Positions 1-9,009 of a stretch of 37,724 nt of DNA are shown in pieces. The position numbers and the translations under genes were made by a program. Below the pieces are notes generated by a model. The model was not told the origin of the DNA and made no database searches. It worked only from the letters and a program-made list of their open reading frames with translations. Every line of letters begins with the position of its first letter. Positions within the stretch are counted from its first letter, which is position 1. The stretch is taken from contig WRJO01000005.1 of NCBI GenBank assembly GCA_009778545.1, forward strand, positions 1-37,724, read 5' to 3'. The stretch is from Treponema sp. (GTDB lineage: Bacteria; Spirochaetota; Spirochaetia; Treponematales; Breznakiellaceae).

Positions 1-2
1 TG

Positions 3-1610
3 CCCGGATCGCCGGAAACCCCCTGCGATTTTCTCAGCGAAGTTGAAGCGGCCAGGCTTATCTGGCTGATCATCGACGAGGGCGTTTCCTCGGGTTCGAT
101 TTTTGTCAACGCGGGCACGGGCAAGCCTTCGACCCTGGGCGAAATAGAGTCGCTTATCGTGACGCATTTCCCCGACATGGCGATAAAGTACTCCGGCGAC
201 AATTCCGACGTGCCACCGCCGATGCGGATAAAAACCGCCAGAAGCGATTACGGCTGGAACGTGCTGCACAGCCTGACCGACGACTTCCCCCAGATAAAAA
301 GCACCATCGCCCCGGCGCGCACCCAGCGGTTCGCAAAGCTCGCCAACATCGGCCGGCTCTTGGTCAGGTTCTTTCGTGGCTCAAAAGGCTTTATCGTGCT
401 GGAATTCATCGCCGCCACGGCGATCCTCCACCTCTTAACCGAAGGGCTGCGGAGCTTTACCTTTTCCACCTGGCTGGACCTGCGCCTTATCTTCGTGGTA
501 CTGCTCAGCACCCTGCACGGAACCTTTTCGGGCATCGCATCGGGCATTATCGCCGGCATTATGCTGTTCGTCTCGCTGGGAAACACCGATTGGCGCGTAA
601 TCGTGTACAACCCCGAAAACTGGATACCCTTCGCCCTGTACCTCATAATGGGCGTCGCGCTGGGCAGCCGTGCGGACAGGCAGAGGGACAACCAGAAATC
701 CAACGAAGACCGCCTTACCCTTGCCGAACAGACCAACGTCTACCTTGTAGACCTGTACGACGAAGCGGTCAACATAAAAGACAAATACCGCGATCAGATC
801 CTTGGATACAAGGACAACTTCGGCCGCATTTACACCATCGTTAAAAAGCTCAACGCCGAAACCTCGGACCATGTTTTTTCTTCCGCCATCGAGGTGCTGG
901 AAGACGTAATGGAAAACGACACCGTGGCGGTCTATTCCATAACCAGCAACGGCAGTTTTGGCCGCCTTACCGTCTGTTCCAAGGCGTTCTACAGCGAGAT
1001 AACCCGGTCGATCCGGCTTAGCGACTACCCGCAGATTATGGACAAGGTTGAGCAGAAGGACATCTGGTTTAACCGCGACCTTATCCACGGCTTTCCCTCG
1101 TACTGTTCGCCGGTGTACAACGAAGACAAGCTGATAGCCCTGGTGATGATCTGGAAAGCCGGCGTCAACCAGATGACGCTGCATTACAGCAACCTCTTTA
1201 AAATTCTCAGCGGGCTGATCCAGGAATCGCTGGTGCGCGCGGTAAAATTCAACGAACTGCAGGAAAGCACCCTGTACTTCCCCGACACGCGGATAATGAT
1301 GCGGGAGCCGTTCCGGAAAACCTACCGTACCAACATGGCCCTTGCCGAACAGGAAAAGGCGTTTTTCGGCCTTTTGGCCGTGCAGAAAACCAAAGAGGAC
1401 ATCACCGAACAGGACAACCGCATGGAATCGTGCATACGCGAATCCGACATAATAGGCGAGATAAACGCCGAATTGTTCTGCATCATCCTCAAGAACGTTT
1501 CCGACGACGATATTGCCGTGCTGGCGGACCGTTTTGAAGCGAAGGGGCTTGTTACCCGCAGGATTACTCCTTCGCAGATGCACGAATTAATGGCCGGGGA
1601 AACAGGGTAG
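3..1610 (+). CDS. pelD: PelD-like c-di-GMP receptor fused to an N-terminal NAD-dependent epimerase/dehydratase (SDR) domain; 5' partial
   Basis: Frame 3 is open from base 3 into the listed ORF at 159 (52 extra codons: PGSPETPCDFLSEVEAARLIWLIIDEGVSSGSIFVNAGTGKPSTLGEIESLIVT...), resembling the C-terminal part of an SDR/epimerase. Then TM helices, a GAF-like region and a degenerate GGDEF (NAELF) with RESD I-site. First gene of a Pel gene order. Confidence 0.82.
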   Translation, partial: PGSPETPCDFLSEVEAARLIWLIIDEGVSSGSIFVNAGTGKPSTLGEIESLIVTHFPDMAIKYSGDNSDVPPPMRIKTARSDYGWNVLHSLTDDFPQIKSTIAPARTQRFAKLANIGRLLVRFFRGSKGFIVLEFIAATAILHLLTEGLRSFTFSTWLDLRLIFVVLLSTLHGTFSGIASGIIAGIMLFVSLGNTDWRVIVYNPENWIPFALYLIMGVALGSRADRQRDNQKSNEDRLTLAEQTNVYLVDLYDEAVNIKDKYRDQILGYKDNFGRIYTIVKKLNAETSDHVFSSAIEVLEDVMENDTVAVYSITSNGSFGRLTVCSKAFYSEITRSIRLSDYPQIMDKVEQKDIWFNRDLIHGFPSYCSPVYNEDKLIALVMIWKAGVNQMTLHYSNLFKILSGLIQESLVRAVKFNELQESTLYFPDTRIMMREPFRKTYRTNMALAEQEKAFFGLLAVQKTKEDITEQDNRMESCIRESDIIGEINAELFCIILKNVSDDDIAVLADRFEAKGLVTRRITPSQMHELMAGETG

Positions 1611-1618
1611 ATAGTACC

Positions 1619-2503
1619 ATGAACTCGATTGGCGGCCTTTTGTTGCTGATTATCCTGCACGTCTCGCTGTGCGCCCTTTGGTTCTTTTTTGCAAAGAAGC
1701 GCGGAAAGGAAATGGGCGTGCTCATGCTCGTCGTGCTGTTCCTTCCGGTAATCGGCATAACAGCGGCGTTTCTATGCACCCGCGCAATCGGGGAAAACCG
1801 TGAAACCCCCGTCGCCAGGATGTACCGGATGGTGGAAAAGGACATTATGACGGTTAACGCGGGCAGGCAGGAACTCGATGTCGTCGTGCCGTTTGACGAG
1901 GTAATGCTCCTCAGCAACGATCAGTCCCGCCGCGAAGTGATGATGCACATACTCCGCCGCGATCCGTTCCTCTACCTGGAAGTGCTAAAGGCGGCAAAGA
2001 GCAGCTCCGACGTGGAGGTGACCCACTACGCCACGACGACAATCATCGAAATTCAGCGGGACCTGGACATCGCCATGCAGTCTGCCGGAGAGGCGTACAG
2101 CGAGGACAGCGACGACATCGACTCGGTTAACCGGTACATAAACACACTGTCGTCGTACATCAACACGGGGCTTTTGCTGGAAAACAGGATGCTGCAGCTG
2201 CGCGGCGAGCTTTCCGATGTGCTTGAACACAAACTTTCCATTTTTCCCAATTCGCGCAGCGCGCACCTTTTATTGATAGAAAACGCCATTAACCTTGGAA
2301 AGCACGAAAGGGCGGCGGAAGTCGCCGCAGGGATGAGGGAAAAATGGCCGACCGACGAAGCGTCCTGGCTCAAGAGCCTGCACGTATATATGGCGTCGGG
2401 TAACGCGCAAAAAAAGGCGGACATCGCTTTACAGATAAAAAACGAAATTATTCACTGGTCCCGATCCGGCAGGGAGGAGGCGGAATTTTTATGCGGGGAC
2501 TAG
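1619..2503 (+). CDS. pelE: PelE-like protein: two N-terminal TM helices followed by TPR-like helices
   Basis: Position between PelD and the PelA-like gene; MNSIGGLLLLIILHVSLCALWFFFAKK...VLMLVVLFLPVIGITAAF N-terminus and helical TPR-like C-terminus (SAHLLLIENAINLGKHERAAEVAAGMREKWPTDEASWLKSLHVYMASG). Confidence 0.7.
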   Translation: MNSIGGLLLLIILHVSLCALWFFFAKKRGKEMGVLMLVVLFLPVIGITAAFLCTRAIGENRETPVARMYRMVEKDIMTVNAGRQELDVVVPFDEVMLLSNDQSRREVMMHILRRDPFLYLEVLKAAKSSSDVEVTHYATTTIIEIQRDLDIAMQSAGEAYSEDSDDIDSVNRYINTLSSYINTGLLLENRMLQLRGELSDVLEHKLSIFPNSRSAHLLLIENAINLGKHERAAEVAAGMREKWPTDEASWLKSLHVYMASGNAQKKADIALQIKNEIIHWSRSGREEAEFLCGD

Positions 2504-2524
2504 TACGGCTTATGCATGGGAGGC

Positions 2525-4441
2525 TTTATGAAAACGACAAAACCAGCTAAAAAAAAGAAAAAGAAAAATTACGCAAATTCGCTGTTGGCAGTAATTCTGC
2601 CCCTGGCCGTATTCGGCGCGCTTGGCGTGTTTTTTGCCATTGAGCGCACGGGGCTTACCGTTACCTTAAGCGGCGAAGCGGCAGGCCCGGTATTTCTCCC
2701 CGAAGAAATTTTTGTCCCGCGATCGATGCGGACTCCGGAGCTTCGCTGCCTTTTGATCCACAATTCCCAGGAAGAGTACACTGCCGATGTAACGAAAAAC
2801 ATTTCCTTTGTGCTGGATCAGATGAGCGTGGGCACTACCGTGGTGGATGTCGGCAGAACAAGAACGCTGCCCCCGCTGAGCCGGTATAAGACGATGGTCA
2901 TTGCCTGCGAGGAACTTATCCCCATTCATCTGTATTTGTTTGACATTTTTGAATGGGTGGAAGCCGGCGGCGGGCTGCTATTTGCGATTCCCCCGTCGGA
3001 ACGGGTGCTCGGCACGGTTTTTAACAAGGAAATGGGCATTGAATACGGCCTGTACGAATACGTCCCCCAGGTAGACGCCTTCCTGGAAACCGACCTGCTT
3101 GCCGGAGGCAAGGGGGAACGGATCCGGTGGAGCGAAAAAGGCGATTGGGACAATTACCGTTCCGGCATCGATTTTGTACTTTCCGACACCGCCATCGTGC
3201 ACATGGTGGCAGAAGGCCCCGTAGGCCCCTCGCCCATGCTCTGGGAAAACAGGTTCGGCAAGGGCAGGATCGTGGTGAACAACAACGACGCGATGGGCGA
3301 ACGGTGGTCGCGGGGCATCATTGCCGCTGCGTACAGCCTTACCGAAGACGCCGTCGCATGGCCGGTAATTAACGCGTCGATGATATTTATCGACGATTTC
3401 CCCTCCCCCATTTCCGAGGGGTACAACGAATTTATCAAAAACGATTTTAACGTGCAGAACGAATACTTTTTTACCCACATCTGGTTCCCCGACATGATGA
3501 GCCTGTCGAAAAAATACAGCGTAAAGTATTCCAGCGTCTTTATCGAAACCTACGACGACAACGTCCATCCGCCCTTTGAAACCATTGAAAACACCGAGCG
3601 GATGAAGTACTTCGGCTCGCTGTTTTTAACCGAGGGCCACGAGATTGGCCTGCACGGCTACAACCACCAGTCCCTGGCGTTCGACAATTTTGATTACGGC
3701 GACGAGCTTGATTACAACAAATGGCAGGACCCGGAACACATCTACCTGGCACTGAGCAATACGATAGGTTTGCAGAAGGATCTTTTTCCCTCCCTGGAGA
3801 TGCGTACCTACGTCCCCCCATCCAACGTGCTGTCGATGGAAGCGCGGGCGATTTTGCGGAAACAGTTTCCGCAGCTCAACGTTATCTCGGGGCTTTTGGT
3901 AGACGGCATTTTTGCTCTGGAAGACGAATTCGGCGTTGCCGAAGACGGCTTTATCGACGTTCCCCGGATATCTTCCGACTATTATCCGCTGGACAAGGCA
4001 TTAAACGAAGAAGACCCGCTGTTCTGGACCATCCTTAACGAACTGAACCTGCACTTTGTCGTTTCCCACTTTATCCACCCGGACGACGTTATGGACATTG
4101 AACGCGGCGCGGAAAAGGGGTGGAAGGGGCTGCTGTCGGCGTTTGACGAATTCCTCGCCTGGCAGAACCAGTTCCCAATCCGCAAGCTCACCGCCCAGGA
4201 AGGCGCCGCCGCCGTACAGCGCTTCGACAACATCAATGTCTCCACTACCCTTTCGGAAAACCAAATCGCCCTGGATATCAGCGGCTTATACGACGAAGCA
4301 TGGCTGCTGGTCCGCATCAACGAAGGAGCCCCAAAGGAAACTGACGGCGGAGAGCTTACCCACATCAGCGACAACCTGTACCTGCTTAAAGCTGAAAAGC
4401 CCAATGTCGTGATAAGCCTTGGGCCCAGGGGGCGCAGATAA
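2525..4441 (+). CDS. PelA-deacetylase-like protein (DUF2194 / polysaccharide deacetylase), membrane-anchored
   Basis: ORF 2516-4441, likely start MKTTKPAKKKKKKNY at 2525; single N-terminal TM; NodB-like motifs FIDDFPSP and HEIGLHGYNHQS; sits upstream of pelF/pelG. Confidence 0.75.
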   Translation, partial: FMKTTKPAKKKKKKNYANSLLAVILPLAVFGALGVFFAIERTGLTVTLSGEAAGPVFLPEEIFVPRSMRTPELRCLLIHNSQEEYTADVTKNISFVLDQMSVGTTVVDVGRTRTLPPLSRYKTMVIACEELIPIHLYLFDIFEWVEAGGGLLFAIPPSERVLGTVFNKEMGIEYGLYEYVPQVDAFLETDLLAGGKGERIRWSEKGDWDNYRSGIDFVLSDTAIVHMVAEGPVGPSPMLWENRFGKGRIVVNNNDAMGERWSRGIIAAAYSLTEDAVAWPVINASMIFIDDFPSPISEGYNEFIKNDFNVQNEYFFTHIWFPDMMSLSKKYSVKYSSVFIETYDDNVHPPFETIENTERMKYFGSLFLTEGHEIGLHGYNHQSLAFDNFDYGDELDYNKWQDPEHIYLALSNTIGLQKDLFPSLEMRTYVPPSNVLSMEARAILRKQFPQLNVISGLLVDGIFALEDEFGVAEDGFIDVPRISSDYYPLDKALNEEDPLFWTILNELNLHFVVSHFIHPDDVMDIERGAEKGWKGLLSAFDEFLAWQNQFPIRKLTAQEGAAAVQRFDNINVSTTLSENQIALDISGLYDEAWLLVRINEGAPKETDGGELTHISDNLYLLKAEKPNVVISLGPRGRR

Positions 4442-4443
4442 GC

Positions 4444-5853
4444 ATGAAAGTCTGCCTGCTTCTGGAAGGCTGCTATCCCTACGTCCGGGGCGGCGTATCT
4501 TCGTGGACGGACGGCTACATCCGCGCCTTCCCCGAATACGAATTCATCATCTGGACGATCAACTCCGACCGCAAAAACGCCGGAAAATTCAAGTACCAGC
4601 TTCCCGACAACGTAACCGAAGTGCAGGAAATTTTCCTTACCGACGCCTTTGCTATGGGCAGGAGCGGACGCGAACGGTTTACCGATGAGGAACTGGAATC
4701 GCTGTCCCAGCTTGTCCGCTGCGAAGACCTGGACTGGAAAACGCTGTTTTCCATTTTTGACAGCGGCAAGGTGAACCCCCACGCCTTTCTGAAAAGCGGG
4801 ACATTTCTGGAAATCCTCAACGAGCTGTGCGCCACCAAATACCAGCACGCCCCCTTTGCCGAGGTATTTTACACGATACGTTCCATGATTCTGCCCCTGC
4901 TGCACATTATCACCCAGCCGGTTCCCGAGGCGGATGTATACCACTCCATCGCCACTGGGTACTGCGGCGTGCTGGCGGCGCTTGGTTCGGTCAGGTACAA
5001 CAAGCCCATGATCATCACCGAGCACGGCATCTACACCCGCGAGCGCGAAGAGGAGATACTCCGCTCCAAATGGACGGTGCCCAACCTTAAGGATCTGTGG
5101 ATTTCCTTTTTTACCATGCTTTCCCACTGCGCCTATGAATACGCCACCTTTGTAACAAGCCTGTTCGAACACGCCCGCGAAACCCAGGTCCGGCTCGGGT
5201 GCGAGGAAGAAAAAACTTCGGTGATCAACAACGGCATCCGCATCCAGCGGTTTGCGAGCGTGATACCGAAAGAGCCGGACGGCTGGATCGACATTGGCGC
5301 CGTCGTCCGCATCGCCCCCATCAAGGACATTAAAACGATGATCTACGCGTTCTCCGAACTGAAACATTCGGTAAAGAACACCCGGCTGCACATTTTGGGC
5401 GACGTGGACGACGAACAGTACGACGAGGAATGCCACCAGTTGGTGGACTACCTGAAAACCGAAGACATTATCTTTGTCGGAAACACCGACGTGGTCGACT
5501 ACTTCAAGAAGCTTGATTTTACGATCCTAACCAGCATTTCCGAAGGCCAGCCGCTGGCGGTGCTGGAGTCCATGGCTGCGGGCCTGCCGGTGGTTTCCAC
5601 CGACGTCGGCTCGTGCCGCGAGCTTTTGGAAGGCGGCCCGGGCGACAAGCTCGGCGCGTGCGGGTTTATCTGCCCGCCGATGGATCCGGGGGCACTGGCC
5701 CAGGCGATGAAGCGGATGTGCATCAACGCCGATCGCCGCCGCAGCATGAGCGAGATTGGGAGGGACCGGGTGAACAACGGCTTTGCCCATGAATTTATGA
5801 TGAAAAAGTACCGCGACTTGTACGACAAACTTGAGACGGAGGAAGCAGTGTAA
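4444..5853 (+). CDS. pelF: PelF-type GT4 glycosyltransferase
   Basis: MKVCLLLEGCYPYVRGGVSSWTDGYIRAFPEYEF N-terminus typical of PelF; GT-B C-terminal motif TSISEGQPLAVLESMAAGLPVVSTDVGSCRELLEG. Confidence 0.92.
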   Translation: MKVCLLLEGCYPYVRGGVSSWTDGYIRAFPEYEFIIWTINSDRKNAGKFKYQLPDNVTEVQEIFLTDAFAMGRSGRERFTDEELESLSQLVRCEDLDWKTLFSIFDSGKVNPHAFLKSGTFLEILNELCATKYQHAPFAEVFYTIRSMILPLLHIITQPVPEADVYHSIATGYCGVLAALGSVRYNKPMIITEHGIYTREREEEILRSKWTVPNLKDLWISFFTMLSHCAYEYATFVTSLFEHARETQVRLGCEEEKTSVINNGIRIQRFASVIPKEPDGWIDIGAVVRIAPIKDIKTMIYAFSELKHSVKNTRLHILGDVDDEQYDEECHQLVDYLKTEDIIFVGNTDVVDYFKKLDFTILTSISEGQPLAVLESMAAGLPVVSTDVGSCRELLEGGPGDKLGACGFICPPMDPGALAQAMKRMCINADRRRSMSEIGRDRVNNGFAHEFMMKKYRDLYDKLETEEAV

Positions 5854-7304
5854 TGGCGGGCATAGGCTTTGAACTTAACAGGCTTTTTAACCGCAAGAGC
5901 CTGATCAGCTTTATCGGGGCGTATACCGCTGCGGCGATGGTCTTTACGGGGCCCATGCTCCTGGGAGTGGTGCTGCTCTTTTCCGTGCGGCTGATAAGCG
6001 CCATGTCCGGCGCGTCGCTGCACGACCAGGACATTATCGTCGTTATCATTACCTACGCCCTTATCGCCTCGATGCTGGTAAACAACATCTTTTCCACCAC
6101 CGTTACGCGCTATGTTTCCGACATGCTCTACACGGAAAAGCCCAAGCGGGTAATGCCATCGCTGCACGGCGCGATCACCGTCCAGCTTGGTTTCGGCGCG
6201 CTGCTCTACGGGCCGTTCATGTATTTTTCCGGCGCGGGCCCCCTGTACGGGGCTTTGGGTTTCGCCCTGTTCTGCGAGCTTATCGTAGTGTGGAACCTGA
6301 TAAGCTACATATCGGCGGTAAAGGACTTTGTGCGGATCATTCTGGTCTTTGCCATGGGGGTCGCCTCCGCCATCGCCTCTGCCTTTATTTTGGTCTTTAC
6401 CAAAATTGACCCCATAGCGGCGATGCTGATCGCCGTATACCTCGGCTACGGGGTAATGGCGCTGGGGTATTACGATGCCCTCAAGCGGTATTTTCCCGAA
6501 AACGAAGGCAGGCCCTTTGTCTTTGTCGAATATTTTTTCCGCAACCCCCAGCTTTCCCTTATCGGGCTGTTCCTTTCGATTGGGATGTTTTCCCATTTCG
6601 TGATCGTCTGGCTGAGTCCCTTCGGCAAGCCGATAATCGGGCTGCTCCGCAGCGCCCCCATGTACGACGTGCCGGCGCTGTTCGCATTCGTCTCCACGCT
6701 GATGACGACGATCAATTTTTCCACCACCACGGAGGTGTTCTTTTACCCCGCCTACAAGAACTATTACGGGCTGTTGAACACCAACGGCTCGCTGCAGGCG
6801 ATAGAGCTTGCCGAGCGCGACATGCTGATCATCCTGAAGCGCGAGCTTACCTACCTTATCTTCAAGCAGTTTGTCGTTACCCTCCTGGTCAGCACGATCG
6901 GCTCGGCGATACTCAGCGAGGCGAGCTTTGCCGGCTTTAACGCCACCACGCGGGGCCTTTTCCGGGTGCTGTGCGTCGGCTACGGCCTGTACGCGTCGGC
7001 AAACGGCATACTGATGATCCTGTTCTACTTTGCCAATTACCGCGACGCGCTTGTCTCCACGCTGTTATTCGCAATCGGGACATGCGGCAGCGCCCTGTAT
7101 TTCCAGTTCAGCGGCGCGACGCTGCCGTTTTACGGTTTCAGCATTATGGGCGGCGCGGTACTCATGTACATTTCGGCGATGTTTTTTCTCTGGAACTACA
7201 CGCGCCGGCTGCAATACAACATATTTTCCAAACAGCCGCTTCTGGTCATCGAAAAGCATGGCAAGCTGTACCGCGCGCTCGAATGGCTTTGGAAAGATAA
7301 GTAA
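5853..7304 (+). CDS. pelG: PelG-type multi-TM exopolysaccharide Wzx-like protein
   Basis: MAGIGFELNRLF... N-terminus typical of PelG, about 12 TM segments, start overlaps pelF stop. Confidence 0.9.
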   Translation: MAGIGFELNRLFNRKSLISFIGAYTAAAMVFTGPMLLGVVLLFSVRLISAMSGASLHDQDIIVVIITYALIASMLVNNIFSTTVTRYVSDMLYTEKPKRVMPSLHGAITVQLGFGALLYGPFMYFSGAGPLYGALGFALFCELIVVWNLISYISAVKDFVRIILVFAMGVASAIASAFILVFTKIDPIAAMLIAVYLGYGVMALGYYDALKRYFPENEGRPFVFVEYFFRNPQLSLIGLFLSIGMFSHFVIVWLSPFGKPIIGLLRSAPMYDVPALFAFVSTLMTTINFSTTTEVFFYPAYKNYYGLLNTNGSLQAIELAERDMLIILKRELTYLIFKQFVVTLLVSTIGSAILSEASFAGFNATTRGLFRVLCVGYGLYASANGILMILFYFANYRDALVSTLLFAIGTCGSALYFQFSGATLPFYGFSIMGGAVLMYISAMFFLWNYTRRLQYNIFSKQPLLVIEKHGKLYRALEWLWKDK

Positions 7305-7322
7305 AATGGAGGGGAATAAAAA

Positions 7323-8999
7323 GTGAGGATGACGCACAGAATCTTGCCGCTGGTAATGTCGGCGGCGCTGGTATTTTCGGGATGCGAGTTTTTTTTGGGA
7401 GACAATTTGCCGGACTATGACACTATTGACAATCCGTCGGACGAAGACCCCGTAACGCCTCCCGATGACGGGCCCGTAACCCCGCCGGACGAGACCCCCG
7501 CCGACCCTCCGGGCAGAAACCCCGGCAATAACCGGCCGGGCAGAGACCCGGTAACGCCGCCGGACGATCCCCCGGTAACGCCGCCGGTTGATCCCCCCGT
7601 AACGCCGCCGGTTGATCCTCCCGTTACGCTGCCGGTCGATCCCGAATTCATTTCTTCGTCGCAATTCACCTTTGTCGAATCCAAAGCCGCCATCGCCAAC
7701 CCCGAACGGGGGTGGTACAGGGGCTATATGACCAACAGCGCTTCTCAAAGCAGCATGGCAAACGATAAAACCCGGAACAACATTACGCTTGTTTTGTTTG
7801 AATCAGATTTCGGCGCGTACAGCGCCAAAGACCTGGACAAAGCAAAGCTCGACGAAATTGATAGGGCATTTACGGCTGCCCGCAATGCGGGAGTGTCGGT
7901 TATGTTCCGCGCCGCCTACACGTTCCGGGACAGCGACTACAACAGCAACACCCACCGCGAGCCGACAGATTTTAACCAGATACTGCGCCATGTGGCGCAG
8001 CTTAAGGATGTTTTCCACAAAAACGAAGACATTCTATTTAACGTGCAGGCGGGATTCTTCGGCCCATGGGGCGAATGGCACAGTTCGCGCTTCAGCCCTG
8101 GCCAGAGAAAGGATGCCGCCGTCGCCACCGAATACCAGATACGGCTTCTCGATGCCCTGCTCGCCGCAGTGCCGCAAAGCGTGACCATCGCCGTGCGGCG
8201 GCCGATGTACATCCGCAACTATGCCGGCAGCCTGCCGCTGACCGAATCCCAGGCATTCGGCAATTCGAAACTTGCCCGCCTGGCCTTCCACAACGACGCG
8301 CTGATGAGCGATTCGACCGACATGGATACCTATGCCGACAGAAATTACCCCCGCGCCCAGGAGCTTGCGTGGATCAACAACCACACCCGCTACGCGCCGA
8401 TGGTGGCAGAATCAAACATGGTTTCCAGCTACAACAACGTCCCCACGGCGATAGACCTATTAAACCAGATAAACATCCATTCCCTGAACATCGAATACCA
8501 CCCCGGCGTTCTGAACAAATGGAAGAGCGCAACATATGGCGGCATGAACGCGCATGACTACATCGGCATGATGATGGGCTACCATTTTGTGCTCAAACGC
8601 GCTACCGCCGGTGAAACGGCAAATAACATCATGCGCCTGGACCTGGAGCTGGTCAATTCCGCCTTCGGCCACCTGCTTACGGAAAAGAAGCTGGAACTCG
8701 TACTGAAAAACGGCAGCCGCGAATACCGCGCCGTTATCAGCGAGGACCCGCGCCTGTGGAAGAAAAACGAAACAGTCAAGCGGACATGGTATTTCGCCCT
8801 GCCTTCCGGCATGAGCGCCGGCCAGTGGGAAGTGCATCTTGGAATGTCCAGCGCCCATGCAAGCCTGGCCGGCAACAGCGCGTATTCTGTCCGCTTCGCC
8901 AACGATAACGTCTGGTCTGCCCAGACGGGCCTGAATCGAATCGGCGCCATTCAGCTAAGGGGCGGCGGAACCGGTTCGCAGCTTCGGCAAATCAGATAG
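7323..8999 (+). CDS. Lipoprotein with Pro-rich linker and DUF4874/DUF4832-like domains (putative glycoside hydrolase-like)
   Basis: GTG start; MRMTHRILPLVMSAALVFSGC lipobox; PVTPPVDP linker; NPERGWYRGY, FNVQAGFFGPWGEWHSS, LNIEYHPGVLNKWK. Confidence 0.75.
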   Translation: MRMTHRILPLVMSAALVFSGCEFFLGDNLPDYDTIDNPSDEDPVTPPDDGPVTPPDETPADPPGRNPGNNRPGRDPVTPPDDPPVTPPVDPPVTPPVDPPVTLPVDPEFISSSQFTFVESKAAIANPERGWYRGYMTNSASQSSMANDKTRNNITLVLFESDFGAYSAKDLDKAKLDEIDRAFTAARNAGVSVMFRAAYTFRDSDYNSNTHREPTDFNQILRHVAQLKDVFHKNEDILFNVQAGFFGPWGEWHSSRFSPGQRKDAAVATEYQIRLLDALLAAVPQSVTIAVRRPMYIRNYAGSLPLTESQAFGNSKLARLAFHNDALMSDSTDMDTYADRNYPRAQELAWINNHTRYAPMVAESNMVSSYNNVPTAIDLLNQINIHSLNIEYHPGVLNKWKSATYGGMNAHDYIGMMMGYHFVLKRATAGETANNIMRLDLELVNSAFGHLLTEKKLELVLKNGSREYRAVISEDPRLWKKNETVKRTWYFALPSGMSAGQWEVHLGMSSAHASLAGNSAYSVRFANDNVWSAQTGLNRIGAIQLRGGGTGSQLRQIR

Positions 9000-9009
9000 G
9001 GAGCAACCC

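Noticed and set aside
435-1583. 382-aa minus-strand ORF
   Set aside because: Antisense shadow of pelD in GC-rich codon-biased sequence; composition (His/Val/Gly/Arg-rich) is not protein-like and pelD is well supported.
3982-5436. 484-aa minus-strand ORF
   Set aside because: Antisense to the well-supported PelA-like and PelF genes; no recognisable motif.
7437-7650. Short direct repeats as CRISPR
   Set aside because: They encode a continuous Pro-rich linker in frame and have no spacers.
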